Shown: positions 9,554 through 17,638 of the stretch, piece after piece | Position numbering within the stretch: position 1 is the stretch's first letter | How the letters are laid out: each line of letters begins with the position of its first letter | DNA from: an uncultured Pseudomonadales bacterium | Lineage (GTDB): Bacteria; Pseudomonadota; Gammaproteobacteria; Pseudomonadales; Azotimanducaceae | Length of the DNA stretch: 51,402 bases | Assembly (NCBI GenBank): GCA_905182155.1 | Contig: CAJJAX010000044.1 | Location: forward strand, 1-51,402 | Direction of reading: 5' to 3' | The notes under the pieces: generated by a model | Databases searched by the model: none | What the model saw: only the letters and a program-made list of their open reading frames with translations | Told to the model about the DNA's origin: nothing | Position numbers and translations under genes: made by a program

Positions 9554-10264
9554 CTAGTCCTTGTTGTTTGGCGCCAACCAATGCCGCAACCAATCCAGCC
9601 ACGTATTACCGCTCAGCCGCGCTTGGGCAATCCCCTCGGCGAACACCTCAAAGGGCTCGGCCATGGTAAAGAGCGCTTGGCGGGTCGTGAGGTCACCTGC
9701 TGGCAAAGGTTGTAGGACCCGAGCTGGGTTGCCGCCAGCGATCACATTTGCGGGCAGGTCTTTGGTGACCACCGCACCAGCGCCCACAATGGTGTTATCG
9801 CCAATGGTGACGCCTTTTAACACCTTAACGCTGTCACCCAACCAGACGTTGTCGCCTAATCGAATCGGCGACGTTTTACCGGGCGCATAAATTCTATGGT
9901 GGGTATCGTGCCAATCCGAATCGGACAGATGACAGTGCATCGCCAGCATACAGTTGTTGCCAATTTCGATTGAATCGGCCGAGACGATTCGCGCGCCCGG
10001 GTTGATCAACACATGATCGCCCACCTGCACCCGCCCCAACCCTTCAAACACCGCCAACCGAATCGGCGCATCTCGGAGGGCCATCATGTGGACATGTCGA
10101 CCCAAAAAAATACCCGCGCCAGAAAACGACACATGCCAAGGCCCAATAATTTCTAAGCCCTCGCCACAACCGTCTAACTGCGGCCGCAGAAAATGTTGGC
10201 TAACCCATTGGCTCAACCCTTTTTGTAATCGGTGCAACCCCAAGGGGCGATGGTCTCGTCGCAC
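9554..10264 (-). CDS. Hexapeptide-repeat acyltransferase
   Basis: A 236-residue left-handed beta-helix (LbH) protein of the maltose/galactoside acetyltransferase-like group. Hexapeptide turns run from about residue 80 to 175: V-G-D-H-V-L-I-N-P-G-A-R-I, I-G-N-N-C-M-L-A, L-G-D-N-V-W-L-G-D and I-G-D-N-T-I-V-G-A-G-A-V-V-T-K-D. They end in the family N-V-I-A-G-G-N-P-A-R-V. His residues near 124-130 (H-L-S-D-S-D-W-H) could supply the catalytic base. The GTG start at 10264 has an AGGAG site six bases upstream. It is divergent from the CPT-like kinase. The acceptor, likely a sugar or lipid-linked glycan, is unknown. Confidence 0.85.
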   Translation of the reverse strand: MRRDHRPLGLHRLQKGLSQWVSQHFLRPQLDGCGEGLEIIGPWHVSFSGAGIFLGRHVHMMALRDAPIRLAVFEGLGRVQVGDHVLINPGARIVSADSIEIGNNCMLAMHCHLSDSDWHDTHHRIYAPGKTSPIRLGDNVWLGDSVKVLKGVTIGDNTIVGAGAVVTKDLPANVIAGGNPARVLQPLPAGDLTTRQALFTMAEPFEVFAEGIAQARLSGNTWLDWLRHWLAPNNKD

Positions 10265-10363
10265 ATCCGGCTCCTAACCGCGCTTAAAAGGAAACATTCT
10301 AGGGGTTACATCCCATTCAATCTATGCCAGCATTGCCCCCTAAATTTAATCCGGAGCGCCATA

Positions 10364-10993
10364 GTGCCGGCTCAAGTTATCTTCTTAAACGGATCCTCAA
10401 GCGCAGGGAAAACCACGCTGGCTAAGCATTTACAGAAAGCCTTGCCCGGTTGCTGGCAACACATGGCGCTGGATCACTTTCGCGATGGCCTACCTGATAA
10501 ATATCGCGGCCTCAATGCACCAGAGCATACCCTCGGCGCGCAAGGCCTGAATGTGGTGCCGGTGACCGATGGCCCAACCCCATTCACCAAAGTGGTCTTC
10601 GGTGATGCCGGTAACGCGCTATTACGCGGCATGCGACGGGCGATGCGGGCGATGGTTGATGCCAACGTCAAGATCATTATCGACGACGTCTTACTGGAAC
10701 CCGAGTTCTTACAAGACTACTTAACGGTCTTCAGCGGGGTAAATGTCTTGTTCGTGGGCGTGCGCTGCGATTTGGCCAGCATCGATGCCCGAGAACAGCA
10801 GCGTGCCGGGCGATTCCCGGGTACGGCCTACGGGCATTTCAAAAGCTGCCATGCGCACGCGCTTTACGACGCTGAGGTCGATACCGGCGCGCTGTCGCCC
10901 TCGGACTGCTCAAAGGTTGTCGAGCAAGCCCTTAAAGCGGATCACAACACCGCCTTTGACACCCTCAGGTCGATGGCCTCGTCGGGTTTGTAG
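10364..10993 (+). CDS. Chloramphenicol phosphotransferase-like kinase
   Basis: A P-loop kinase of 209 residues in the CPT family. The Walker A motif G-S-S-S-A-G-K-T-T-L lies at about residues 9-18. An acidic I-I-I-D-D-V-L-L-E strand near 103 matches the catalytic/Walker B region, and the R-E-Q-Q-R-A-G-R-F-P-G-T-A segment is the typical lid motif of CPT proteins. The GTG at 10364 is chosen because GGAG lies seven bases upstream and the upstream frame is unconserved. The founding enzyme phosphorylates chloramphenicol in its Streptomyces producer; homologues in other bacteria are widespread and their substrates are mostly unknown, so resistance should not be assumed. Confidence 0.85.
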   Translation: MPAQVIFLNGSSSAGKTTLAKHLQKALPGCWQHMALDHFRDGLPDKYRGLNAPEHTLGAQGLNVVPVTDGPTPFTKVVFGDAGNALLRGMRRAMRAMVDANVKIIIDDVLLEPEFLQDYLTVFSGVNVLFVGVRCDLASIDAREQQRAGRFPGTAYGHFKSCHAHALYDAEVDTGALSPSDCSKVVEQALKADHNTAFDTLRSMASSGL

Positions 10994-11243
10994 TCGCGAA
11001 AGCATCATTCAGCTCGGCCTCTTTCACAGCGACCCAATCGATGCCGCAACGGCCATTTGGTTTGAGCCGCGGCTCGCGACAGACTCGGCCTGCGGTGGCA
11101 AAGCTTAGTGCTTTACCCTATTGCGGCGGCTAACCTGAATATTTGGGATTTTAGATTGGCGATGGGCGGTCGGTTTATAGCGCCCGGCAGAAAAACGTTT
11201 CAAAGATACCGCCTTCAAGTTGCTTTTTTAGTCTATACGAGGG

Positions 11244-11352
11244 CTTAAGTTCTTACTTTTAATTCTTAATCTTAAGTTCTTAAGTCTTAAGTTCTTAAGT
11301 TCTTAGTTCTTAAGTTCTTAAGTTCTTAAGTTCTTAAGTTCTTAAGTTCTTA
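11244..11352. repeat. Tandem array of 8-bp unit TTCTTAAG
   Basis: About 109 bases made almost wholly of TTCTTAAG and variants of it (TTCTTAG, TCTTAAG, TTCTTAAT). At least five perfect copies stand at the right end, with degenerate copies on the left. Each unit contains the palindrome CTTAAG, so the array can pair with itself. It lies between two convergent genes, 14 bases from the methyltransferase stop codon, so it would be transcribed as the 3' tail of either gene. Confidence 0.95.
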
Positions 11353-11366
11353 CACCCCAACAGCCC

Positions 11367-11990
11367 TCACATCAGCCGGGCGAGACCTTGGTAGGTATAG
11401 GTTGCAAACTTTGGCCCCGCAATGTAGCCCCGTTCTATGTCATCGAAGGCGAACCCCGCCTCGGCCAACAGCACATCCGGCGCGCGATTTAAATTACAAC
11501 CACCGGCTAAGGGTTTCCAAATGGGGTTGATGCGATTTTGCCACCGAGCCACCCCATGATCTGGCGAGACCCCATGCTCGGCAAATACCAAACGCGCACC
11601 GGGCTTTAACACGCGTCTAATTTCTAGCAAGGCCGCTAAGGGATCGGGGATGGTGCACAGCGTCCAGGTAATGACTGCGGCATCGAAACTCTGATTATCG
11701 GCGGGTATGGCATCGCCTGAAACGGCTGCGAATTCAACCTCCGTGCCGTGGGCTTCGGCCACCTCTCGCGCATACACCTGCAGTTCCTCCGACGGGTCAA
11801 CGGCAAAGACTTTAGTGCCCGGTTGATAAAAGGGTAAGTTCAAACCGGAGCCCACCCCAATTTCCAGCACCCGCCCCGATACTTGAGGCACACGATGCGC
11901 CCGTATCCGGGTCATCTCAGGCGATTTCATCAAGGCGTTTAAAAGTTTTGGTAATACGGCTCGATCGTACCAACGGGCTAGCACACTCAC
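11367..11990 (-). CDS. Class I SAM-dependent methyltransferase
   Basis: A 207-residue Rossmann-fold methyltransferase of the METTL7/UbiE-like methyltransferase_11 type. Motif I is V-L-E-I-G-V-G-S-G-L-N near residue 41, the acidic ribose-binding A-V-D-P-S near 64, and motif IV D-A-A-V-I-T-W-T-L-C-T near 104, followed by R-R-V-L-K-P-G. The N-R-A-P-D-V-L-L-A-E-A-G-F tail is also seen in this group. The start is GTG at 11990 after AAGGAG; an overlapping ATG is out of frame. Substrate unknown; relatives act on phospholipids or small thiols. It is transcribed towards the CTTAAG repeat array. Confidence 0.85.
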   Translation of the reverse strand: MSVLARWYDRAVLPKLLNALMKSPEMTRIRAHRVPQVSGRVLEIGVGSGLNLPFYQPGTKVFAVDPSEELQVYAREVAEAHGTEVEFAAVSGDAIPADNQSFDAAVITWTLCTIPDPLAALLEIRRVLKPGARLVFAEHGVSPDHGVARWQNRINPIWKPLAGGCNLNRAPDVLLAEAGFAFDDIERGYIAGPKFATYTYQGLARLM

Positions 11991-12452
11991 GGCATTCTCC
12001 TTTGCAAGGATCTCAATCTATCAGATCCTAGAGGATTTAAGCAGCGCCGGAATAGTTCAGGACCGCGTAAACCGCCCCGGGAACTGTCGATGAACTTTTA
12101 TGCAACGTGTCCATTGGTCCGCCCCCTTTTGAGTCTACAATTTTAAATGAACCCGACTGATCAGCGCCCGCCCTAAATAAAAACCGATGCGCTTGCTCAA
12201 AACCAATGCCAAAAACAACAGGGCCCAAGAATGCGCTGACCCCAGCGGCCAACCTCAACGGTTCTAACGATAAAACCCCGCGTCTAATCATCCGGGTCAA
12301 GGTCCCTGAAGCGCTGGGTTAGAGCCTCTAATCAACAAACCGATATCGGCTTAAAACCTCTTCAACCTATCTCAGTCCTCACTTCGCTTGGCCATCTATG
12401 CCTTGGCACAGCATTTAAATACCCTCTAAACTGCCCTAGCAGGAGAAATGCT
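11991..12452. other. Intergenic stretch before the Sir2 gene
   Basis: About 460 bases between the divergent methyltransferase and Sir2 genes, so it should hold both promoters. An 87-codon frame on the minus strand (12037-12300) is open but has no recognisable homology or ribosome binding site, and I leave it uncalled. No RNA gene or repeat was seen. Confidence 0.4.
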
Positions 12453-13229
12453 ATGACGCACTCAGACGAAAGCGATTTGGTGGCCGAATTAACCGCGGCA
12501 ATCAAGCGAGCCCACAATGTGGTTGTCTTTACCGGCGCCGGTTTATCGACCGAGTCTGGCATTCCCGACTTTCGCGGACCCAACGGCATTTGGAAAACCC
12601 AGACACCCATCGACTTTAGCGATTTCGTTGCCTCTGAGGATTGGCGCCGGGAATCCTGGCGCCGCCGGTTCTCGGGCACAGACCGCTTCGGGACGGCCGA
12701 GCCCAACTTGGGTCATTTAGCGATCGCGCATTGGGTTCGCTCTGGCAAAATCACCAGCATCATTACCCAAAACGTAGACGGCCTGCATCAGAAATCAGGG
12801 GTGCCCGATGACCAGATCATCGAACTACACGGTAATGCCCAATACGCTACCTGCTTGTCCTGCGGCGACCGTTATGAATTGGCAGCCCTTCGGTCGTTGT
12901 TTCTGCCCGATGAGACGGTCCCGGTATGCCGTCAATGCGGCGGCATCATCAAAACCGCCACCATCTCCTTCGGCCAAGCCATGCCCGAAACAGAAATGCA
13001 GGCCGCGCACGATGCCAGCACAGCGTGCGATCTGTTTATTGCCATCGGATCATCGCTTACGGTTTATCCCGCGGCAGGATTCCCCGTCCTTGCCAAGCAA
13101 CAGGGCGCCGACCTGATCATCATCAATCATCAAGCAACAGACTTAGATCCCATTGCGGATCTCGTCATACCCCACTCAATCGGCTCAGTGCTGTCTCAGG
13201 CCGCAGGGTTAGGTCAAATCAATCATTGA
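12453..13229 (+). CDS. cobB: Sir2-family NAD-dependent protein deacylase
   Basis: A 258-residue sirtuin. NAD-binding motifs are G-A-G-L-S-T-E-S-G-I-P-D-F-R-G near residue 29 and T-Q-N-V-D-G-L-H near 109. The catalytic His is in E-L-H-G-N near 129. Two CxxC pairs (C-L-S-C and C-R-Q-C) near 138 and 160 bind structural zinc. The family removes acyl groups from lysines using NAD. Bacterial CobB-type sirtuins regulate acetyl-CoA synthetase and other enzymes, but no such target adjoins here. The ATG follows a CAGGAG site. Its 3' end overlaps the end of the convergent PAS gene by 11 bases, leaving no room for a conventional terminator. Confidence 0.93.
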   Translation: MTHSDESDLVAELTAAIKRAHNVVVFTGAGLSTESGIPDFRGPNGIWKTQTPIDFSDFVASEDWRRESWRRRFSGTDRFGTAEPNLGHLAIAHWVRSGKITSIITQNVDGLHQKSGVPDDQIIELHGNAQYATCLSCGDRYELAALRSLFLPDETVPVCRQCGGIIKTATISFGQAMPETEMQAAHDASTACDLFIAIGSSLTVYPAAGFPVLAKQQGADLIIINHQATDLDPIADLVIPHSIGSVLSQAAGLGQINH

Positions 13230-14103
13230 GTAGGTCGATCGCCGCTCGAAGCATTTGATTGATATCCATCGGCTGGTCCGGCAGCGCTCGGCAACGATCA
13301 AAAAAGGCGGTCGAAATCTCGTCCCGCGCCGAAAAACCGCCGCAGACAATCATCGAGGCTTCCGGGTTCGCCTCGCGCCACTCAGACAAACCACCAACCG
13401 CTGCATCCGAAACCAGCAGGCGAATGCCCAGGTGATTTTCAAGCAAAGCTGCCGCGGCCAAAGCAGGCGTTTTAGCGATCCGCGCGGTCATGCCTTGGGC
13501 TCGAAACAGCTCTGCCACCAATTCACTTCGTACCGGATTCGACAAACTCACGAGCGCAATCAACGGCGCTTCATCGGCCAACTGCGCGCCCATGAGCAGC
13601 TTGCTATTGGCCGCCTGACCGAGCAGGCCTTCCATATCCATTAAATGATCGTTCACATACTGCTCATAGCGTCGAATCGCGGACAACCGCTCGCCCGCGA
13701 CCAGCTGGTTCTCCTCGAGCATCACCGCGATCAGCTCCGAGTACCCCTTTGCAGTGGAAACCATATTTTGAAGGGTCTGGATCAACTGCCGCTGAGGTTT
13801 TTTTAGCGACTGGAGCTCGACCTGGAGCAAGCTCAATTCTTGATGGTGCGCCAGAAATAAAAGATAACGGGCGTCGTCCTTCACATAGGTCAGGGTAATC
13901 GGCACGCCTTCAAACTCAGATTCATAACTCCCAACTTCGTCTAGAAACTCAGGGCAGGCGGTCAAACAGTGGCTCAAAACATGTTCAGGGTTTTCAAATT
14001 CAGCCCGCGCAGCTTGGTTGAAACAGACCAGTTTCAAATCCGAATCCAGCACGAAGCACGGCATCGGCAAGGCTTGAATCAAGAACGACATACTTTGGGT
14101 CAT
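13219..14103 (-). CDS. PAS protein with degenerate HisKA and receiver domains
   Basis: A 294-residue soluble signalling-type protein. Residues about 5-85 resemble a PAS fold (L-P-M-P-C-F-V-L-D-S-D-L-K-L-V). Residues about 100-162 resemble a histidine-kinase dimerisation helix pair with the family's G-Y-S-E-L, but the phosphorylated His is missing. Residues about 180-294 look like a receiver with Asp233 kept in L-L-V-S-D, yet the acidic pair reads S-L-S-N-P and the Lys position falls in L-P-D-Q-P. I infer a non-catalytic scaffold or sensor. Its ATG overlaps the preceding receiver gene by four bases (ATGA), marking an operon. Domain assignments rest on motif reading and are tentative. Confidence 0.6.
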   Translation of the reverse strand: MTQSMSFLIQALPMPCFVLDSDLKLVCFNQAARAEFENPEHVLSHCLTACPEFLDEVGSYESEFEGVPITLTYVKDDARYLLFLAHHQELSLLQVELQSLKKPQRQLIQTLQNMVSTAKGYSELIAVMLEENQLVAGERLSAIRRYEQYVNDHLMDMEGLLGQAANSKLLMGAQLADEAPLIALVSLSNPVRSELVAELFRAQGMTARIAKTPALAAAALLENHLGIRLLVSDAAVGGLSEWREANPEASMIVCGGFSARDEISTAFFDRCRALPDQPMDINQMLRAAIDLLND

Positions 14104-14735
14104 GGTGTAAAACCTTTTAATCGGCGCGTCTCTGCTTTCATCGAATGCATCGCTTTAATGCCCGCATCCAAAAAGGGTTGGAACGCCGCCAGCGCGAACG
14201 GCTTCGCAAGCGTTGCATAAACCGCGGGATGCTCGAAAGGATCTGCCGTCATCAACAAAACGGGGTGCAAGGACCCAACCGCTGCCATCTTATCCAGCAA
14301 CGGTAGAATACTGTCCTCGCCCAAATTACGATCCGTGATCACCAAATCAAACCTTCCAGGCTGCCAGCAGTGGATCGCCTCACGGAGCGATGCCGCCGTT
14401 GTAACCCGCAATCCCGCCTCTAACAACATTGGCAACAGCGCGCTGCGCATCATCTCATTATCTTCAATCAGCAACAGTCGTCCCGCTGAACCACTGGCTG
14501 CTTTAAGAACATTGACGCCAGCATCATCCGATTCTAATCTGGTTAAGCGCTTGGCATCGGACGCGGTATCGGCCGAGCCATGTTCTGACGCGACGCCATC
14601 CGGCGCCATCTCGATAACAGCGTCATTCGACCGCTGAGCAACCGTATCGGGCGCGCTCAGGGCGCCCGCCTGATCCCAGTGCGGCCCGACCTGAATTTTC
14701 AAAAGACACGTGCGGCGATTACCTGCTCGCCCCAC
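14100..14735 (-). CDS. Response regulator, single receiver with disordered N-terminus
   Basis: A 211-residue protein. The first 80 or so residues are low complexity and probably unstructured. Residues about 86-205 are a receiver domain with the acidic pair E91-D92, phosphoacceptor D135 in L-V-I-T-D-R-N, Thr163 and Lys178 in L-A-K-P-F, so phosphorylation chemistry should be intact. There is no output domain. It overlaps the upstream membrane PAS-like gene by 17 bases and the downstream PAS/pseudo-receiver gene by four, forming a tight three-gene unit. No canonical kinase lies in the unit; phosphate must come from elsewhere. The start is uncertain; an internal start nearer the receiver is possible. 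Confidence 0.75.
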   Translation of the reverse strand: MGRAGNRRTCLLKIQVGPHWDQAGALSAPDTVAQRSNDAVIEMAPDGVASEHGSADTASDAKRLTRLESDDAGVNVLKAASGSAGRLLLIEDNEMMRSALLPMLLEAGLRVTTAASLREAIHCWQPGRFDLVITDRNLGEDSILPLLDKMAAVGSLHPVLLMTADPFEHPAVYATLAKPFALAAFQPFLDAGIKAMHSMKAETRRLKGFTP

Positions 14736-15531
14736 CGTAAGCGCTGGCCCAAGGTTCCGGTAACGTTAAAACCATCACCCGCAAGCACAACAGTTCCCCG
14801 GTGACCGTTGAGACCGGGCACAGGATCGGCTCATCCAGCGGTTGTTGCTTTAGATAACGCAACAGGTCTTCATACACGCCTGGCACCAAACAACGACGCC
14901 ACAGGGCGGCCGTTAAACCGCGATTGGTCGCCCGAAACCCCATTCGAAGACAGAGCTCTGGGCTGGGCTGAAGACGCGCTGTCACGGGATCAAAGAGCGC
15001 ATGATACGTTGCAACCGGCTCCCCAGCGTGCGAGGCGGCCAATACCGAAAAGAGCGCGGCCAGCTCAGCAGGCAGCATCGAGTGCCGGTCCGGCGCAGCA
15101 AATGATTCACCAGACGATGGCTTGACAGCACTGGCGCGACGCTCGGCCTTAACCGCCGCTTGCACTTCAAATCCTGTGGCGCCCTGAAATACCTCGACCC
15201 TCAAGTCATCGGTTAAGGCGTGCCCCTGAACGTCCTGAAGAACGAGCTGCCCTGCTGCCAGCTGTCCGCTCACCAGCTGCACCAGGCTCGCATTTTTAAA
15301 GTGCTTAGCCTGATTAAACTGTTCAAGGCAGTCCCGGGCACTGCCATAACCTAAAAGGTTTGAAACGCGCGCGCCGGCCGCAACAATCGAACCGGTCGTC
15401 ATTTCGAAATAGAGACTGTCTGGGCCTGGCGCCTGAAGGTGATTTGCAGCCATCACGGGATGCTTCCGAACCGCCCGAGCCACGGCCCACAAAGCAAGCA
15501 CTGCACCAACACTGGTTAACAAAAGAATCAT
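14719..15531 (-). CDS. Membrane-anchored PAS-like signalling protein
   Basis: A 270-residue protein with one N-terminal transmembrane segment (about residues 2-20, followed by R-K-H). A soluble region of about residues 38-130 reads like a PAS domain: S-L-Y-F-E-M-T-T-G-S-I-V-A, then V-S-N-L-L-G-Y. A second PAS-like region is possible near 160-265. No kinase, cyclase or methyl-accepting motif is visible. It is the first gene of a three-gene minus-strand unit whose later members are a receiver and a PAS/pseudo-receiver protein, so a sensory role at the inner membrane is the natural inference. I do not recognise a named family. Confidence 0.55.
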   Translation of the reverse strand: MILLLTSVGAVLALWAVARAVRKHPVMAANHLQAPGPDSLYFEMTTGSIVAAGARVSNLLGYGSARDCLEQFNQAKHFKNASLVQLVSGQLAAGQLVLQDVQGHALTDDLRVEVFQGATGFEVQAAVKAERRASAVKPSSGESFAAPDRHSMLPAELAALFSVLAASHAGEPVATYHALFDPVTARLQPSPELCLRMGFRATNRGLTAALWRRCLVPGVYEDLLRYLKQQPLDEPILCPVSTVTGELLCLRVMVLTLPEPWASAYGGASR

Positions 15532-15655
15532 AAAACTCGAATTATTCGTAAAGCCTCAAGCCTATCGTTAATCGGGTTTAATGTGAATGCCGGCAACTTG
15601 GATGTTGCCCTGCTCGACAGATGCTACACTTTCGCCGTCAAAGAAGGTGCCTGTC

Positions 15656-16939
15656 ATGCTTAAGAACTTAACCGTCCAAATCCTCATCGCGGCCGTGGTC
15701 GCGGCATTTAGCGCCCGCCTGTTCGGGGACGTTAGCTGGCTCACAACGCCCTCGGCCTTTTACGACACCATTCTCATGCTCAAGGTTTCGTTTCTCGCAG
15801 CCTTGAAAATGCTCATCGCACCGATGATTTTTTTCTCCTTGATTAGCGGGATCGCCAATATCGGCAATGTTGTTAGGTTACGTAGGCTCGGCGGCGTCAC
15901 CGTTTTGTACTATCTTGGCACGACCGGGCTTGCCATCACGCTCGGGCTCGTTGCCGTCTTTTGGATTCATCCTTGGGAAGCCTACCCCCCGGCGCTCGAG
16001 AGCAGCCTGGTGTTTTCGGAATCCCGAATGATCGACCCGGGCAGCGACTCCCTGATTGGCATTTTAAAACAGCTCCTGATCATGGCCTTTGCCAACCCTT
16101 TCCACGCCCTGGTCAATCTCAACATTATTGGCATCGTGACCAGCGCGATTCTGCTCGGGCTGGCCATGGTGATCACTTTGAAACCCGACAGCCCGGTCTT
16201 CGCCACCGTCCGCGATCTGAATCAAATTATCATGAAAGTCTTAAGTTGGATCATCAGACTGCTGCCCATCGGGATCTTTGCCATTATTTTCGACTTTTCG
16301 TTGCGGCTCAGCATCAGCGATGAATTCAGCCAAGACTTCCTCACCCAGCTCCTGCAATTTTCAATGCTGGTCACAGCCCTGACGTTATTCCATGGCTTTG
16401 TGGTCTTGCCGCTGGTGGCTTGGATCACAACGGGGCAGCATCCCGTACGCCTCGTTCGGTCCATTGCACAACCCTTACTGGTAGCCTTCTCGACCTCGTC
16501 CAGCGCGGCAACCCTACCGGTTTCGATGAAAGCGGCCGAAGAAAAATTAGGCGTCGACCAAAGTGTCAGCAGTTTCGTTCTCCCATTGGGCGCCACCATG
16601 AACATGGATGGCACGGCCTTATTCGAAGCTGTGGCCGCAATCTTTTTGGCCTACCTGTATGGTATCGAGCTCAGCACGCTCATGGTGTTTACCGTTTTCT
16701 TAATGGCCATGATTTCATCGATTGGCGCGCCGGGCATGCCAACCGCCTCGATGTCCGGTATGCAGATCGTCTTACTGGCCGTCGGGATTCCGCTGGAAGC
16801 CATCGCCATCCTGCTCGTCATCGAGCGGCCCCTCGACACCTTTCGCACCACGGTCAATGTCCAAGGTGATTTAATTGGCACCTTAGTGGTTCAGCATTAC
16901 TTGAATAAAAGGAACAAACAGGCGCCGCAATCGATCTGA
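15656..16939 (+). CDS. Dicarboxylate/amino acid:cation symporter (DAACS)
   Basis: A 427-residue member of the glutamate/dicarboxylate:Na+/H+ symporter family with about eight hydrophobic helices. The diagnostic re-entrant serine motif S-T-S-S-S-A-A-T-L-P lies near residue 281, N-M-D-G-T near 318 and the substrate-binding D-T-F-R-T-T-V-N-V near 397. It imports an acidic amino acid or C4-dicarboxylate across the inner membrane with sodium or protons; Asp/Glu versus succinate cannot be settled by eye. The ATG at 15656 follows GAAGGTG; an upstream in-frame start would add 23 non-conserved residues. It is divergent from the PAS cassette and converges on the next gene. Confidence 0.92.
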   Translation: MLKNLTVQILIAAVVAAFSARLFGDVSWLTTPSAFYDTILMLKVSFLAALKMLIAPMIFFSLISGIANIGNVVRLRRLGGVTVLYYLGTTGLAITLGLVAVFWIHPWEAYPPALESSLVFSESRMIDPGSDSLIGILKQLLIMAFANPFHALVNLNIIGIVTSAILLGLAMVITLKPDSPVFATVRDLNQIIMKVLSWIIRLLPIGIFAIIFDFSLRLSISDEFSQDFLTQLLQFSMLVTALTLFHGFVVLPLVAWITTGQHPVRLVRSIAQPLLVAFSTSSSAATLPVSMKAAEEKLGVDQSVSSFVLPLGATMNMDGTALFEAVAAIFLAYLYGIELSTLMVFTVFLMAMISSIGAPGMPTASMSGMQIVLLAVGIPLEAIAILLVIERPLDTFRTTVNVQGDLIGTLVVQHYLNKRNKQAPQSI

Positions 16940-16991
16940 GCGAGGCGCATTCGCGCCAGTGACCCAGCACCGTCGGATAAGACCCAGAACG

Positions 16992-17366
16992 CTAAGCTTT
17001 GGGTTCCACCTCGCGCTGTAAGATCAAGCGCGCGAAATAAAACAAAAACTCGCGATGGTGTTGGCTAGTCTGTAATCGGCTCATGCTGTCAGCGCCTTGT
17101 TTACTGACCAAAAACTCAAACGTCGACATCAAGGTCTCTTGTGCGCCCACCACCCGGTCCAGTTCTTCGTTTAAGAAATCATGCAAAACCGGTAAATCGT
17201 CTTCGGTAATCCCGGAACGATCCGGCTCGAGCACCGCATTCCCCCAAATTGTGGCAATCAGCATCCGAAATTTTTCTTTATCAACAAATTCATCAACCAG
17301 ACGACACTGATCAAGGATCTCCTCAACGGCGGGGATAAATCGTTCCCGGGCTTCTTCGATCTTCAT
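16992..17366 (-). CDS. Hypothetical acidic helical protein
   Basis: A 124-residue protein, predicted mostly alpha-helical and rich in Glu, Asp and Leu, with no signal peptide. I do not recognise its family. I prefer the ATG at 17366 (M-K-I-E-E-A-R) because upstream in-frame codons read through the poly-G tract as low-complexity Ala/Pro sequence. No clear ribosome binding site is visible. It is convergent with the symporter and divergent from dinB. Confidence 0.6.
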   Translation of the reverse strand: MKIEEARERFIPAVEEILDQCRLVDEFVDKEKFRMLIATIWGNAVLEPDRSGITEDDLPVLHDFLNEELDRVVGAQETLMSTFEFLVSKQGADSMSRLQTSQHHREFLFYFARLILQREVEPKA

Positions 17367-17505
17367 AATAAGACGCAATACGCAATGGATCATAACGGAG
17401 CAAAATGATAACAGTTCGGTCTCGTCTTGTTGCAGAAATCGCGAAAATTTCACCGAAGCAAGCCCCTCAGCACACGGGCCATCCGCCCGGGCTGCATTGA
17501 CCGCG

Positions 17506-17542
17506 CCCCCCCGCTCTTTTGCCAAAAGCGGGGGGGGGGGGG
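17506..17542. repeat. Inverted repeat ending in a G13 homopolymer
   Basis: CCCCCCCGCT at 17506-17515 pairs perfectly with AGCGGGGGGG at 17527-17536. The right arm lies inside a run of 13 G (17530-17542). The hairpin has a 10-bp stem and an 11-base interior containing TTTT and AAAA. It sits about 100 bases upstream of the dinB start and 140 bases upstream of the divergent hypothetical gene. Its length is likely to vary by slippage or to be miscalled. Confidence 0.85.
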
Positions 17543-17638
17543 CGGCCAAAGCAAGCGCCCGCATTGCCACTGCTGCCTATTCAGATCTCAGGCAATCCTC
17601 GTTAGACTCCGAACAAAGCACGGCCACATAAGCGGCTC

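Noticed and set aside
10364..10993. Chloramphenicol resistance gene
   Set aside because: CPT-family homologues are widespread with unknown substrates; sequence alone does not support a resistance call.
11244..11352. Possible CRISPR array
   Set aside because: The units are 8 bp and contiguous, with no unique spacers and no cas genes nearby.
12037..12300. 87-codon minus-strand open frame
   Set aside because: No ribosome binding site and no recognisable motif; probably chance in GC-balanced intergenic DNA.
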